Shown here one piece after another: positions 51,174 to 62,300 of a DNA stretch of 64,000 bases. Source of the stretch: Loktanella atrilutea (GTDB lineage Bacteria; Pseudomonadota; Alphaproteobacteria; Rhodobacterales; Rhodobacteraceae); assembly GCF_900128995.1 (NCBI RefSeq), contig NZ_FQUE01000009.1, positions 88,540 to 152,539 of the forward strand. The letters run 5' to 3'. The notes under the pieces are model-generated. The model had not been told where the DNA came from and made no database searches. It worked only from the letters and a program-made list of their open reading frames with translations. Each line of letters starts with the position of its first letter. Within the stretch, counting starts at the first letter, position 1. Both the position numbers and the translations under genes were made by a program.

Positions 51174-53740
51174 GACATCCACCCCGGCAGCAGGCCGATC
51201 ACAGCCGCCGTGACCAGCGATTGCAGCGCTATGAAGTGCCACAGCAGCGTCACGTTGTGGAGATCCGCGTCATAAAGCGGCGTCATCCGCCCCGCGAGGG
51301 ACCGCGCGAGGCAGTAGCCCTGACCGATCACCCCCAGCATCAGATGCGCGCCCAGCCAGACGGCAAGGCCGCAGATCAGCGCGGGATAGACGTGTTCCGT
51401 GGGGCGCAGGTCGCTGACCGCGGTATAGACGGCGGCCCCGCCCGTCAGGGTCAGCACGATGCCGGCGGCCATCAGGATGCGGCCCATTGCGACGTTGCCG
51501 CCCCGGTGGATGCCGCGCGCCATGCGCGTCGCGACCCAGGACAGGGCCAGAAGCACGGCGAAGGCCGCCACGTAACCGCCGTCCGCATGTGTCGTATCCT
51601 GCGGCGGAAAGTTGTCGCTGGCGGTCCAGTAGAAGAAGAAACCGAAGATCAGCGACGCGAAAGCCGTGGCATCGCCCAGCATGGTGATCCAGACCGCCCA
51701 CCAGCCCGGCGCATCGGACCCGGAGGCATAGCGCGGCAGGGTCAGGCCAAGTCCGACGTCGCCAGTCGGGGCCTCGGGAATCTGCGCGGTAGAGGTCCAG
51801 AGCCAGTAAAGCACACAGACGATGGCGAAGGCACCGCAGACGATCGCAGGCCCATAGATGTGAAAGGTCGGAAAGATGAAGGCGCCGCCGGTGAAACCCG
51901 CCGCCAGCATGGTGATATAGGCTGGGCCCGTGACACGCTGAATATGCAGCGGCTTGGCATCGAGGACCGAGGTCACCAGCGTCTCGCGGTGGCCGAATTC
52001 GGTATCGCCAAGGTAGAATCGGCCCGCGTCCATCCTCTCCACCATCTGCGGCTGCTGCCAGAGGGGATAGCGCGTGGTAATGTAGGGGATGGTGCGGACG
52101 CCCCAGTTTTCCTCTGGCACATCGTGGGACCATTCCAGCGTGCCCGCGTTCCACGGGTTGCGCTGGCGGCCCTCGAAGTCCTTCTTCTTGCGCAGCAGGT
52201 CGTAGACGAAGACGAGGAATCCCGCCGCGATGACGAAGCTCGCCACGGTGGACAGCATGTTCAGCCAGCCCCAGTCCATGCTTTCACCATATGTATAGAC
52301 CCGGCGCGGCATGCCCATCATGCCGGTGTAGTGCATCGGCAGGAAGGCCGCGTTGAAGCCGACGAAAATCAGCCAGAACGACCAGCGGCCCAGCGTTTCT
52401 GACATCATCTTGCCCTTCCGGATGAAGGGATAGAAGTAGTAGACGCCCGCCATCACCGGAAAGATCATGCCGCCGAAAAGTGTGTAATGCAGGTGCGCCA
52501 CGACGAAATAGGTGTCGTGCACGGCCCAGTTGAAGGGCGCGATGGCCAGCATGACGCCGGTCAGACCGCCCAGCGTGAAGATCGCAAGCGCCCCGGCGAT
52601 CCACAGCATCGGCAGGCTTTTCTTGACCTTGCCCACCATCAGCGTCGCGGCGAAGACGAAGATCTGGATGCCGGTGGGGATCACCACCGCCTCCGACGCG
52701 GCCGAAAAGAAGCCGAGCGAAATGTTCGGCAGGCCGGTCGTGAACATGTGGTGGACCCAGAGGCCGAAGCTCAGGAAGCCCACGCCCACTGCGCTCAGCA
52801 CGATCCAGGAATAGCCGACAATGGGACGCTGCGCGACCGTGGGCACCACCATCGCCGCGATGGCGATGGAGGGCAGGAAGATGATGTAGACCTCCGGGTG
52901 GCCGAAGATCCAGAACAGGTGCTGCCACAGCATGGGATCGCCGCCGCGCGTGGGGTCGAAGAAGGGCCAGTCGAAGCTGCGCTCCATCTCGAACAGGAAG
53001 TCGCCCGCGATCAGCGGCGGAAAGGCGAAGAGGATCATGCCCCCCACGACCAGCACGTACCACGCGTAGAGCGGCATCAGGTTGACGCGCATCCCGGGCG
53101 GGCGGCACTTCAGCACGCCCACGATCAGCTCCACCGCCGCGGCGATGGAGGCGACCTCGATAAAGCTCAGCCCCAGCAACCAGATGTCGGCGCCGACGCC
53201 GTCGTCCAGCGTGGACAGGGGTGGATACATGAACCAGCCTCCGCGCGGTCCGCTGTCGAACAGCACCGACCCCATGACGAAGATGCCACCGATCAGGAAG
53301 CACCAGTATCCATAGGCCGACAGCCGGGGGAACGGCATGTCGCGGGCACCGAGGAAGGCGGGCAGCACGAGGATCGAGATCGCCTCGAACATCGGCACGG
53401 CGAAGAGGAACATCATGGCCGAGCCATGCATGGTGAAGAACTGGTTGAACCGGTCCGCGTCGAGGAACTGGTTGTCCGGCACCGCGAGCTGCACCCGCAT
53501 CAGCAGCGCCAGCACCCCGGCGCAGAGCATGAAGAAGAGTGCGGTCAGCGAATACCAAGCGCCGACCTTGTCGTTGTTGACGGCGGTCCAGTAGGCGATG
53601 CCGGTCGGTTCGTCCCAGGCTTCGCGCAGGCGGTCTTCGCGCGCCGCCTGCGCGGCGCGGTCGACGGGTTCGGCCAGCATCTCCTCGGTGGGCGGCCAGA
53701 TGCCGGAGGCCTGCGGGCGGTCGGTGCCGGAGTATCTCAT
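51170..53740 (-). CDS. ctaD: Cytochrome c oxidase subunit I fused to subunit III (caa3-type)
   Basis: 856 aa. Subunit I covers ~1-560 with haem-copper His residues in MHGSAMMFLF and HPEVYII, HHMF and FVVAHLHYTLFGG. GHPEVY retains the D-channel Glu of A1-type oxidases. Residues ~640-856 form the subunit III-like helices (ALLALSWVATRMARG, GHLMLGVIGQG-like). The fused I-III form is known in caa3 oxidases. ATGA overlap with ctaC. Confidence 0.93.
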   Translation of the reverse strand: MRYSGTDRPQASGIWPPTEEMLAEPVDRAAQAAREDRLREAWDEPTGIAYWTAVNNDKVGAWYSLTALFFMLCAGVLALLMRVQLAVPDNQFLDADRFNQFFTMHGSAMMFLFAVPMFEAISILVLPAFLGARDMPFPRLSAYGYWCFLIGGIFVMGSVLFDSGPRGGWFMYPPLSTLDDGVGADIWLLGLSFIEVASIAAAVELIVGVLKCRPPGMRVNLMPLYAWYVLVVGGMILFAFPPLIAGDFLFEMERSFDWPFFDPTRGGDPMLWQHLFWIFGHPEVYIIFLPSIAIAAMVVPTVAQRPIVGYSWIVLSAVGVGFLSFGLWVHHMFTTGLPNISLGFFSAASEAVVIPTGIQIFVFAATLMVGKVKKSLPMLWIAGALAIFTLGGLTGVMLAIAPFNWAVHDTYFVVAHLHYTLFGGMIFPVMAGVYYFYPFIRKGKMMSETLGRWSFWLIFVGFNAAFLPMHYTGMMGMPRRVYTYGESMDWGWLNMLSTVASFVIAAGFLVFVYDLLRKKKDFEGRQRNPWNAGTLEWSHDVPEENWGVRTIPYITTRYPLWQQPQMVERMDAGRFYLGDTEFGHRETLVTSVLDAKPLHIQRVTGPAYITMLAAGFTGGAFIFPTFHIYGPAIVCGAFAIVCVLYWLWTSTAQIPEAPTGDVGLGLTLPRYASGSDAPGWWAVWITMLGDATAFASLIFGFFFYWTASDNFPPQDTTHADGGYVAAFAVLLALSWVATRMARGIHRGGNVAMGRILMAAGIVLTLTGGAAVYTAVSDLRPTEHVYPALICGLAVWLGAHLMLGVIGQGYCLARSLAGRMTPLYDADLHNVTLLWHFIALQSLVTAAVIGLLPGWMS

Positions 53741-54717
53741 TTCAGGCCCTTCAGGTAGGTGGCCAGCGCCATCAGGTCGTCGTCCGGCATGTCGTCATAG
53801 GCAGGCATTTCCACCTCGGGCTTCAGGTCGTCGGTGTGGGCGATCCAGTCCGCGATGTTCGCCATGGTCGGTTCCAGCACCCCGGCGCCAAGGCTTTCGC
53901 GGCTGCCGACGTGGGTGAGGTCGGGGCCGACCTCACCCACGGCTTCGGTCCCGCGAATGGCGTGGCAGGCGCCGCAGCCTTCGGCCAGAAAGACCTGCGC
54001 CCCGCGTTGCGCCTTCGCCCCTTCGGGGGCCATGGCCGGTGCGGCCTCTGCCGCGAGCCATGTGTCGAAATCGGCGGTGTCCAGGGTGACGACCTCGAAG
54101 GCCATCTGCGCGTGGGACGCGCCGCAGAACTCGGCGCACTGGCCGCGGTAGACGCCCGTCTCGGTCGGTTCCAGCGAGACCATCGTCTCGCGGCCGGGGA
54201 ACATGTCCATCTTGCCACCCAGTGCGGGGATCCAGAAGGAGTGGATGACATAGGCGCTGGTCAGGTTGAATTCCGTCCGCGCGCCGACGGGCAGGCGGAT
54301 TTCATTGGCGGCAACGATGGGTGTCTCTGCACCCTCCGGCCAGTATTCGACGCGCCACCACCACTGTTCGCCGATCACCTTGATGCGCAGGCCGTCGCCG
54401 GGCGCACGCTGGTCGGGCATGATCGACAGGCCCCAGGCCAGCAGGGCGGCGATGACGATGGTGGGAAACACGATGCCGCCGCCGATAATCAGTTTACGGG
54501 CGGCGGATTCGTCGTAGTGCCGCGTGCTGATCCGATTGAAAAACAGCATCATGCCGTTCACGGCCACCCATAGCACGATTGCCCCGGCTAGCATCACGGC
54601 GAAAAGTATCAGCAACGTCTGCGCATCCTGCCCTGCAGGATCGAGGACGGACTGACGCCCGACGCAGGCCCCGAGGGCCAGAAGCGCGGTTAGGACGAGA
54701 CATGATCTGAATGGCAT
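53737..54717 (-). CDS. ctaC: Cytochrome c oxidase subunit II with C-terminal cytochrome c (caa3)
   Basis: 326 aa. Lipobox LGAC at residues 15-18 predicts a lipoprotein; two helices follow (~30-58 and 75-98). CuA site GQCAEFCGASHAQM and an upstream H in YVIHSFWIP. A C-terminal haem c domain (GCGACH, axial Met in EVEMPAYDDMP) makes it a caa3 subunit II. First gene of the operon. Confidence 0.94.
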   Translation of the reverse strand: MPFRSCLVLTALLALGACVGRQSVLDPAGQDAQTLLILFAVMLAGAIVLWVAVNGMMLFFNRISTRHYDESAARKLIIGGGIVFPTIVIAALLAWGLSIMPDQRAPGDGLRIKVIGEQWWWRVEYWPEGAETPIVAANEIRLPVGARTEFNLTSAYVIHSFWIPALGGKMDMFPGRETMVSLEPTETGVYRGQCAEFCGASHAQMAFEVVTLDTADFDTWLAAEAAPAMAPEGAKAQRGAQVFLAEGCGACHAIRGTEAVGEVGPDLTHVGSRESLGAGVLEPTMANIADWIAHTDDLKPEVEMPAYDDMPDDDLMALATYLKGLK

Positions 54718-54764
54718 AGGCTGTGGCGTCCCCGGAGGTTATTCGTCCCGGTGGACCCGGTTGC

Positions 54765-54783
54765 GTTTCAGACCAGTCTAAAC
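54765..54783. promoter_or_regulatory. Inverted repeat upstream of ctaC
   Basis: GTTTCAGACCAGTCTAAAC, symmetric except for one extra base, 48 bp before the ctaC start. A candidate operator for control of the oxidase operon; the factor is unknown. Confidence 0.3.
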
Positions 54784-54831
54784 GACCGTGGTGCGTCGTC
54801 CAGAGGGTGCGCGCAACAATCTGTCGGACGG

Positions 54832-56706
54832 TCAGCCAGCACCCATCAGAACGGCGAGGTGGTAAGTGAGAAACGAAGCGGCATAGGCCAGCGCAAGCAT
54901 GTAGCCGAAGGTCACCCACATCCATGTCCATCCGCCCGTCTCTCGCCGGATCACCGCGAGGGTGGAGGCGCATTGCGGCGCGAAAATGTACCACACGAGG
55001 AAGGACAGGGCGGTTGCAAGGCTCCAGCTGGTGGCCAATGTCCGGCCGATCAGGCCGGTGTCGCCTTGTATCGCGTAGACGGTGCCGAGGGCCGAGACCG
55101 CGACCTCTCTTGCGGCCATGCCCGGGATCAGGGCCACGCTGATCTGCCAGTTGAACCCGATGGGAGCCAGCAGCGGTCCGATCAGATGGCCGATCATCGC
55201 GGCGAAGCTGTAGAAGATGCCGGGTTCGGTGGCGCCGGAGGGCGGGCGGGGGAAGGTCGCCAGCACCCAGATCAGGACGGTCATGGAAAAGATCGTCGTC
55301 CCGGCCCGCTTGATGAAGATGCGCGCACGGGTCATCAGTCCGCGGGCCACGTCACGGCCGCGAGGCATCTTGTAGTCCGGCAGTTCCAGCATGAACGGAG
55401 GCGACGACTGATCGCGCCAGAACACGAATTTCGCCACCGCTGCGGCGCCGAGGGCGGCCGCGATCCCGGCGGCATAGAGTCCGAACATCACGAGACCCTG
55501 CAGGTTGAACAGGCCGGCCACCTGCCGCGCGGGCACGAAGGCCGAGATGATGAGGGTGTAGACCGGAATCCGGGCAGAGCAGGTGATCAGGGGCGCCACG
55601 AGGATCGTCGTCAGCCGGTCGCGCCGGTTGTCGATCACACGGGCTGCCATGATGCCGGGTATCGCACAGGCGAAGCTGGACAACAACGGGATGAACGCTC
55701 GCCCGTGCAGCCCCGCACCGCCCATGATCCGGTCCATCAGGAACGCGGCGCGGGCCATGTAACCGAGGTCTTCGAGCAGGAGGATGAACAGGAAGAGGAT
55801 CAGGATCTGCGGCAGGAAGACGAGTACGCCGCCGACGCCCGATATCACGCCGTCGCGCAGGAAGCTTTGGACAAGACCCGGCGGCAGGACTTGCCCGATC
55901 AGCAGGCTGAGGTGGTCGAAGACCCAGGCAATGCCATCCATCGCCGGGGTGGCCCAGCTAAACACTGCCTGAAACATGACGAACAGCAGCGCGAGCAGAA
56001 TGACGAGGCCCCAGACCGGGTGCAGCAGCACGCCGTCGATGCGGTTGGTCACGGTATCGGGCTTTTCAGGCTGGATCACTGCGGCAGAAATCAGCGTATC
56101 CGCCACGCGCTGGGACCGGCGCAGGTCGGCGGCCGTGGGCGGGGTCCAGCGGTTTTCGGCAGCAGGCGCTATCCCTTCGTCAATGGCGGCATCGAGGGCT
56201 CGCCACACCTCGTCCTGTCCACCGCGGCGCACGGCGGTCGCGGCCACGACGGGGATGTCAAGGTCACGGCTGAGCCTTTCGAGATCGACGGTGATGCCCC
56301 GGTGCCGGGCGATGTCGATCATGTTCATGACAAGGATCATCGGTCGCCCGACCTGCTGCAGTTCCATCACCAGCCGCAGGCCCGACCGTGGCGAGGTTGC
56401 GTCGGCCACGACCAAGAGGAGGTCCGGTGCCGGTTCACCCGGATGTGTGCCCAGGACGACGTCGCGGGTCACTTCCTCGTCCGGGCTGCGGGCGCGCAGG
56501 GAATAGGTACCGGGCAGGTCGATGATATTCAGGGTCCGGCCCGCGGGCGTGCGTGCGATGCCGGTCTTCCGCTCGACCGTGACACCAGCGTAATTCCCGA
56601 CTTTCTGCCGCCCGCCTGTAAGCGCGTTAAACACGGCCGTCTTGCCGCAGTTCGGCGCGCCAACGATGGCAAAGCGTAACGCCCGCGAATGAGAGCCGTC
56701 TGGCAT
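54832..56706 (-). CDS. feoB: Ferrous iron transporter FeoB
   Basis: 624 aa. N-terminal G domain: G1 GAPNCGKT (16-23), G2 region NYAGVTVERK, G3 DLPGTYSL, G4 NMID. The C-terminal membrane part contains two Gate-motif repeats (SSFACAIPGIMAARV with the ion-path Cys). Slightly short for the family. 21 bp behind feoA, both minus strand. Imports Fe2+ across the inner membrane. Confidence 0.95.
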   Translation of the reverse strand: MPDGSHSRALRFAIVGAPNCGKTAVFNALTGGRQKVGNYAGVTVERKTGIARTPAGRTLNIIDLPGTYSLRARSPDEEVTRDVVLGTHPGEPAPDLLLVVADATSPRSGLRLVMELQQVGRPMILVMNMIDIARHRGITVDLERLSRDLDIPVVAATAVRRGGQDEVWRALDAAIDEGIAPAAENRWTPPTAADLRRSQRVADTLISAAVIQPEKPDTVTNRIDGVLLHPVWGLVILLALLFVMFQAVFSWATPAMDGIAWVFDHLSLLIGQVLPPGLVQSFLRDGVISGVGGVLVFLPQILILFLFILLLEDLGYMARAAFLMDRIMGGAGLHGRAFIPLLSSFACAIPGIMAARVIDNRRDRLTTILVAPLITCSARIPVYTLIISAFVPARQVAGLFNLQGLVMFGLYAAGIAAALGAAAVAKFVFWRDQSSPPFMLELPDYKMPRGRDVARGLMTRARIFIKRAGTTIFSMTVLIWVLATFPRPPSGATEPGIFYSFAAMIGHLIGPLLAPIGFNWQISVALIPGMAAREVAVSALGTVYAIQGDTGLIGRTLATSWSLATALSFLVWYIFAPQCASTLAVIRRETGGWTWMWVTFGYMLALAYAASFLTYHLAVLMGAG

Positions 56707-56727
56707 GGGAAATGTCCCGGTTGAATT

Positions 56728-57009
56728 CTAGGCGACCTGAATGGCCATTGCCTCTCGCCGCCGCAGCGCCACGGTGGTCCCGTTCACCCGGACGGCGATC
56801 GGATCGCGTCCGAAAAGGCCTTGATGCAGGATCTGCACCCGCGCGCCTTCGATAAACCCCAGTTCGATCAGGCGCCGCTCCATCTCTGCCGCCGGGAGGC
56901 TGGATCGCGTGTCGGCGACTTCGATGGCTTGCACCTTTCCGGAAAAACCTTTTGTCGCCGCCCCGAGGCAGAGGACGGTGATGGGTGGCATAGCATGATC
57001 AAGGGCCAT
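56728..57009 (-). CDS. feoA: FeoA family protein
   Basis: 93 aa, SH3-like fold of FeoA: MERRLIELGFIEGARVQILHQG and PIAVRVNGTTVALRRREA. The N-terminal ~18 residues could be dispensable (an ATG lies at 56991). Needed with FeoB for ferrous iron uptake. No Fur/Irr box was seen upstream. Confidence 0.9.
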   Translation of the reverse strand: MALDHAMPPITVLCLGAATKGFSGKVQAIEVADTRSSLPAAEMERRLIELGFIEGARVQILHQGLFGRDPIAVRVNGTTVALRRREAMAIQVA

Positions 57010-57185
57010 GGCGTTGCGTTCCTGCGGCCGGATCTGGCCATAGCACGGCGTGGTTCATCGCGTCGGCAAGGCCTGTCTACGCCCGGCAAAGTAAAATAGT
57101 CAAGAACCGGTGGCGACAGTCTGTGGGTACAGATATTTGCGATATCCGAGGGTGCAAAGACCGGCCAAATGCCGTGCCGGCTGGT

Positions 57186-57569
57186 TCAGGACGCGGCGAG
57201 GATGCCCTTGATCTGATCGCCCAGCTTCACCGGGTCGAACGGCTTTACGATCACATCAACGGCACCGCGTTCGATCAGGTCCCGGCGTTCGTGCGGTTGG
57301 GCACGGGCGGTCATGAAGATCACCGGCGTCTCGGCGAAGTCGGGTACCTCGCGGATGGCGGCCAGCAATTGAACGCCGCTCATCTCTGGCAGCATCATGT
57401 CGAACAGCATGACGTCGGGCTTGAAGTCCGGTGCAACCCGCAGGGCATCCGCCGCATTCTCGCACTGCCGGACGTCGAAACCACCGGCCATTTCCAGCGA
57501 CATGGCGGCAATTTCGAGGATATCGAGGTCATCCTCGACGTGCAGGAGGCGGATCGGCGCGGATGGCAT
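57186..57569 (-). CDS. CheY-like single-domain response regulator
   Basis: 127 aa, receiver only. Acidic pocket E12-D13-D14, phosphoacceptor D57 (MLFDMMLPEM), T87 and K109. One base after the stop of the sensor kinase gene, so this is its likely partner. No output domain, so it may be part of a phosphorelay. Confidence 0.93.
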   Translation of the reverse strand: MPSAPIRLLHVEDDLDILEIAAMSLEMAGGFDVRQCENAADALRVAPDFKPDVMLFDMMLPEMSGVQLLAAIREVPDFAETPVIFMTARAQPHERRDLIERGAVDVIVKPFDPVKLGDQIKGILAAS

Positions 57570-57570
57570 G

Positions 57571-59211
57571 TCAGTGAAGACCTCTGTTGGCGCTTAACAT
57601 GGCCGCGGGTTTTTCCGCGGGTGCGCGATGCAATGTAATGGTAACTGTGGTGCCCTGACCTTCGATACTGGACAAGTCTACCGTTCCGCCATGACTTTCG
57701 ACAATGCCTTTCACGATGCTGAGTCCCAGACCGGTGCCGCCCTGCCGGGAGCGGCTGGCCTTGCCGACCTGTGTGAACCGGTCGAAGATCGTTTCGAGCG
57801 CGTCGGCAGGGATGCCGATACCTTTGTCGGTGACGCTGACGTGCAGTTTTTCTTCGTCAGAATCGACACGAACCTCGATGTCGGTGCCCGTGGGTGAAAA
57901 CTTGCAGGCGTTCGAGATCAGGTTCGTCATGACCTGATGGATACGGTCGGCGTCGTAGCAGACAAATGCAGAGTCGTCCTCGGCGATCAGGCGGATCGTG
58001 ACGCCGAAGCGGGTGGCGAAGGCCTCGTTTGCGGCAATCGCCTCCTTCAGTGTCTGGATCAGATCCTGCCGTTCCATATCATAATCCATCTGCCCCGCAG
58101 CCAGCTTCTCGAGGTCGAGAATGTCGTTCACGATCAGCACCAGCCGGTCGGCGTTGCGGTAGGCGATGTCCAGCAGGTCACGGATCTTGTCGGTCAATTC
58201 ACCCGCGACGCCGGATCGGATCAGACCCAGGGCACCCTTGATCGAGGTCAGAGGTGTGCGAAGTTCGTGGCTGACAGTGGCGACCAGCTCGTCCTTGGCG
58301 CGGCCGGCGGCCTTGACGGCAACCTGGTCGCGCAGGACGACATAAAGCCGAGGCCGGATATCGGTGTGCTCGATCAGCTGCACGTCGGCACGGTAGGGAA
58401 CGCCCTTGTAAAGCGCTTCGAAGGCGAAGCTGCCGATTTCGTGCGCAAGCAGGGATTCAATCTGCCGCGATACCGCCGGCCTGTCACATTCCAGCGGCAG
58501 CGAGCCGACGCGGATGACCGACATGTCCTCACGGTTCCAATTGAACAGCGCCGCCGCTGCATCATTGGCAAACGTCAGTTCGTAATTGGTGGTGCTGACC
58601 ATGAAGACCGGTTCGGTCAGCCGGTTCAAGCTGGCGGTGGCGTTGTGGGCTGCCAGAGATTCCTTCGTTCGGCTGATGTCGGAATGCACCAGCAGGGTGC
58701 CGCAGGGCCGGCCGTCCGCATCCGTGTCCGATAATGCCGTAGCACGGGTCCAAAGGATGATGCCGTCGCGGCCCACGATGCGATTTTCACCGGTCCAGCT
58801 GTCACCGGTGGCGAGAGCGTGCGACGCCTCTGCGTGTGGCGCAACATCCTTGGGGTGGTGAAGCACGGATACGGGCCGCCCGATGATTTCCTCTCGCTGG
58901 TAACCCGTCAAAGCGAGGAAGTGGTCATTCACCTGCCGGATCTTGCCCTGCAGGTCGGTCCTGACCACAAGCGCATGAAGGTCGAGCGCAATTGTATCCC
59001 GCGATGATCGCGTCGTCCCGCCGCCAACGGGGGCAAGGGACTGACGCGGTGGCAGACACATGAGCAACCCAAGGCTTGCGGTCAGCGCAAAGATGCTGGC
59101 GGAGGTCGCGTTAAGATGCATGAAAGGCTGGGTCTGCCATATCAGCATTGCGGCCGCGCCGGTAGAGATGGATCGCAATGCGAGCCGTGATGACAAAATG
59201 GGGTCTCGCAT
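57571..59211 (-). CDS. PAS-containing membrane histidine kinase
   Basis: 546 aa from ATG 59211 (AGGA 8 nt upstream; a TTG at 59250 is less likely). Two short helices near residues 15-60, two PAS domains (ALTGYQREEIIGRPVSVLH and SLNRLTEPVFMVSTTNYEL), HisKA with VSHELRTPLTSIKGALG, and HATPase (N-box NLISNACKFSP, G1 DKGIGIP, G2 GGTGLGLSIVKG). The HisKA segment is nearly the same as in the hybrid kinase upstream, so the two may share a partner. Confidence 0.92.
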   Translation of the reverse strand: MRDPILSSRLALRSISTGAAAMLIWQTQPFMHLNATSASIFALTASLGLLMCLPPRQSLAPVGGGTTRSSRDTIALDLHALVVRTDLQGKIRQVNDHFLALTGYQREEIIGRPVSVLHHPKDVAPHAEASHALATGDSWTGENRIVGRDGIILWTRATALSDTDADGRPCGTLLVHSDISRTKESLAAHNATASLNRLTEPVFMVSTTNYELTFANDAAAALFNWNREDMSVIRVGSLPLECDRPAVSRQIESLLAHEIGSFAFEALYKGVPYRADVQLIEHTDIRPRLYVVLRDQVAVKAAGRAKDELVATVSHELRTPLTSIKGALGLIRSGVAGELTDKIRDLLDIAYRNADRLVLIVNDILDLEKLAAGQMDYDMERQDLIQTLKEAIAANEAFATRFGVTIRLIAEDDSAFVCYDADRIHQVMTNLISNACKFSPTGTDIEVRVDSDEEKLHVSVTDKGIGIPADALETIFDRFTQVGKASRSRQGGTGLGLSIVKGIVESHGGTVDLSSIEGQGTTVTITLHRAPAEKPAAMLSANRGLH

Positions 59212-59355
59212 AAAAATAGTCCTGCGATAAAAGTCTTTATTCAAGATCAAACGTCAAGCCGAGAGCTTCGACTGCCAACTGAATAATTTTCATTTGAGGC
59301 AAGTTTATGGCTCAGGAGAGGGTAAGGCGGGGCCTCTGCAATCGCGCCGAAAATG

Positions 59356-62300
59356 TCAGGCGACTGCAGTTTTCATCATTTCCTGCTTGAGGTTGGCGAC
59401 GATATCGGGAAGGCCGTTGCGGGACTTCGTCATCGCGAGATCAATGCGGTCCTTGCAAATGGTCAGGTCCGCCGACGACAGGACCACGATCCGGGCCTTT
59501 GGTTGCGCGATGACCAATTCATCCAGCAGGCAGGCGACATCGCCGTCGCGCAGCACCCAGTCGACGAGGATCAGGTCGTAGGACCGCTCTTTCATCCGTT
59601 GCCGCGCTTCGGTCAGGGTGGCGGCCTTCGTGATGTCGGCGATATCGCCAAGGCCGTAAAGGATGACTTCTGCAAAGTCGTCGTCATCCTCGAGGTGCAG
59701 GATGACCTTGCGCGACAAGTCGGTGGTGATCACGGGAACCTCGACCTTTTCGGGCTGCGGCGCGGTTGCAAGCGGGCAGGTGAAATGGAAGGTCGTGCGC
59801 ACGTCGGGGTCGCTTTCGAATCCGATCTGTCCACCCATTTTCTCGACCATCTGACGACAAATGCTGAGCCCGAGGCCGGTGCCGCCCTTCTGGCGGGTAT
59901 CCGAACTGTCCGCCTGCGAAAAAGCGCCGAAAATTCGGCTCCGGAAGGCCTGGGGCACGCCGGGTCCGCGATCGGTGACGTCGAAGCGCACCATGTCGTC
60001 GCTGCGCAGGATCTCGACCACAACCGCACTGCCCGTCGGGGCGAACTTGCAGGCGTTCGAAAGCAGGTTGTTCAGGATCTGTGCCATGCGATCGGCATCG
60101 ACCATCACCTCGGCCCTGTCGGACCGGTCCACGACACGGAACGTCAGGCTGTTCTTCAGCAGAAGGGGGCGGTTGTTTTCGAGTGCCTCTGTGACGAGGG
60201 CGGCGGCGTCATGGCGCTGGATGTTGAAATCCATCTTGCCCGCAGTGATCTTTTCCAGATCGAGGATGTCGTTCACAAGGGCAATCAATCGGTTGGTGTT
60301 GGCGCTGGCGATTTCGAGCAGCCGTGCCGACGGCGCCGAAATCTCGTCGGACCGCTTCGCCGCAATCAGCCCCAGCGCACCCTTGATCGATGTCAGAGGC
60401 GTCCGCAGCTCGTGGCTGATGGTCGCGATGAATTCGTTCTTGACCAGTTCGGCCCGCTTTTCCTCTGTGATGTCGTTGATCTGAACGATGAAGATTTCCG
60501 TGCCCTGTGCCGGGTCGAACGCCCAGGACACCTTGATGAGGCCCCAGCGCACGTCGTCGCCGGCGCAGCAGATCCGATGTTCGCCGCGATAGTTCCGCTT
60601 TGAGTCACCTTGCAGGTCGACTACAGCCGCCAGTATCGCGTCACGTTCCTCCGGCATCAGGATCGAGCCGAGGTGGCTGCCGACCAGCTCCTTCTCGTCG
60701 TGGCCGGTAAGGTTCGACAGGGCACCGTTTGCGCGCGTCAGGATGCCATTCTGATCAAGTATCGCCGTGCCGACCGGGGCGCGGTCGATCACGAGTTGCA
60801 GCAGTTCCTCGCTTTGATTGCGGGCCATTTCTGCAGCGCGCAGGGCTGTGATGTCGGTCTGTGCGCCGATCAGACGCAGCGCCGTTCCATCGGCCCCGCG
60901 CTGCACCACGACGGCGTCCGATCGCAGCCAGCGCCATTTGCCGTCAGGCGTGCTGACACGGAATTCGGAAATGGAACGCGGTACCTTGCCCTTGATCGCT
61001 GCCAGATCGGCCGCCTGCAGCGCCTGCAGATCGTCGGGGTGGACGCGAGAGAAGAAGTGCGCCTGCGCATTGATGCTCACGTCATCCGGCACCTCCATCA
61101 TCCGTCTCCAGGTGTCGGAGACGATCGAGGTATTAGTCGTCAGGTCCACATCGAAGACACCAATTTCTGCACCCTGCAACGCGAGGTTCCAGCGCTCCTC
61201 CGCGGCACGAATCGTCTGCTGCGACTGGATTTCTTCGGTGACGTCACGGAGCAGGACGGACTGGACCGATTTGCCGTTGGACCGATGCCAGACATTCGTC
61301 TGCATTTCGAGGTTGCGTAATTCCCCGTTGCGCAGCGCTGTTGCCATCTGCGGCACTGCGCTGTCGATTTCGGGGTTGTCCGGCTTGATCAGATTGGCCA
61401 GGCGGCGGCCTTTCAATTCCGTCTTGTTCAATCCCAGCAGATTGCAGGAGGCGGCGTTGGATGACTGGACGATCCCGTCCGCGTCCAGATGAATGACGCC
61501 GAAAACGGAATTCTCGATCACTGCCCGGTTCTGCTGTACCCGGTCCGACAGGGCGCGGGTCTTCTTGTCGACGAGCCTGTTGATCTCCGTCTCGCGGGTG
61601 GCCAGCGTCCGCAGGTAGAACCACAAGAGCATCGTCGTGCAAAACCCGGTTACCAGCACGATATAGGGTGCGGGGCTGTGGTGCAGCCCATCGAAAGCGG
61701 GCGAGCTTTCCCATGTCACGGACCAAGTCCGGCCGTGAACCGGAATGTCTTCGGACCTGACGTAGTGGGACGCCGTATCGTCGTGACCGGAGTGATAGAT
61801 GATTTGATCCCCGTCCGAGACGGTGACTCCGTATAGATCGCCCTGACTTGCAGACAGGCCGGAAAGGGCTTCTTCCATGAAGAACGGTGCATACACCCAA
61901 CCGAGGTGTGCGGCCTTCCGGGCGTCCACCGTCTCGGGGATCGGGGTGATGTCGTAGATCGGCCGAAGCAGCAGCGCGCCCCAGGTCTCGCCGCCCCGTT
62001 GGACCAGTTCGATCGGGCCCGTCATCTGCGCCACGCCGGCGTCGCGGGCCAGCACTGCGGCGCTCCTCCGCGTCTCCTCAAAACTGATATCCAGACCGCG
62101 CGCCGCCTCGTTCGAGGGCGCCGGTTCGATGTAACGGACGATCATCTTTTCGGCGCGTCCGGTTTCCGGGTGCACGACCAGTTCACGCTCTCCGGCTGCG
62201 CGGACGCTGTCCAGCATATCGACCAATTCCGGACCGTCGACCGGTTGCACCAGTCCGAGACCCAGCACGCCGGGCAAGGTGCGATCGATGTCGAGCGCCG

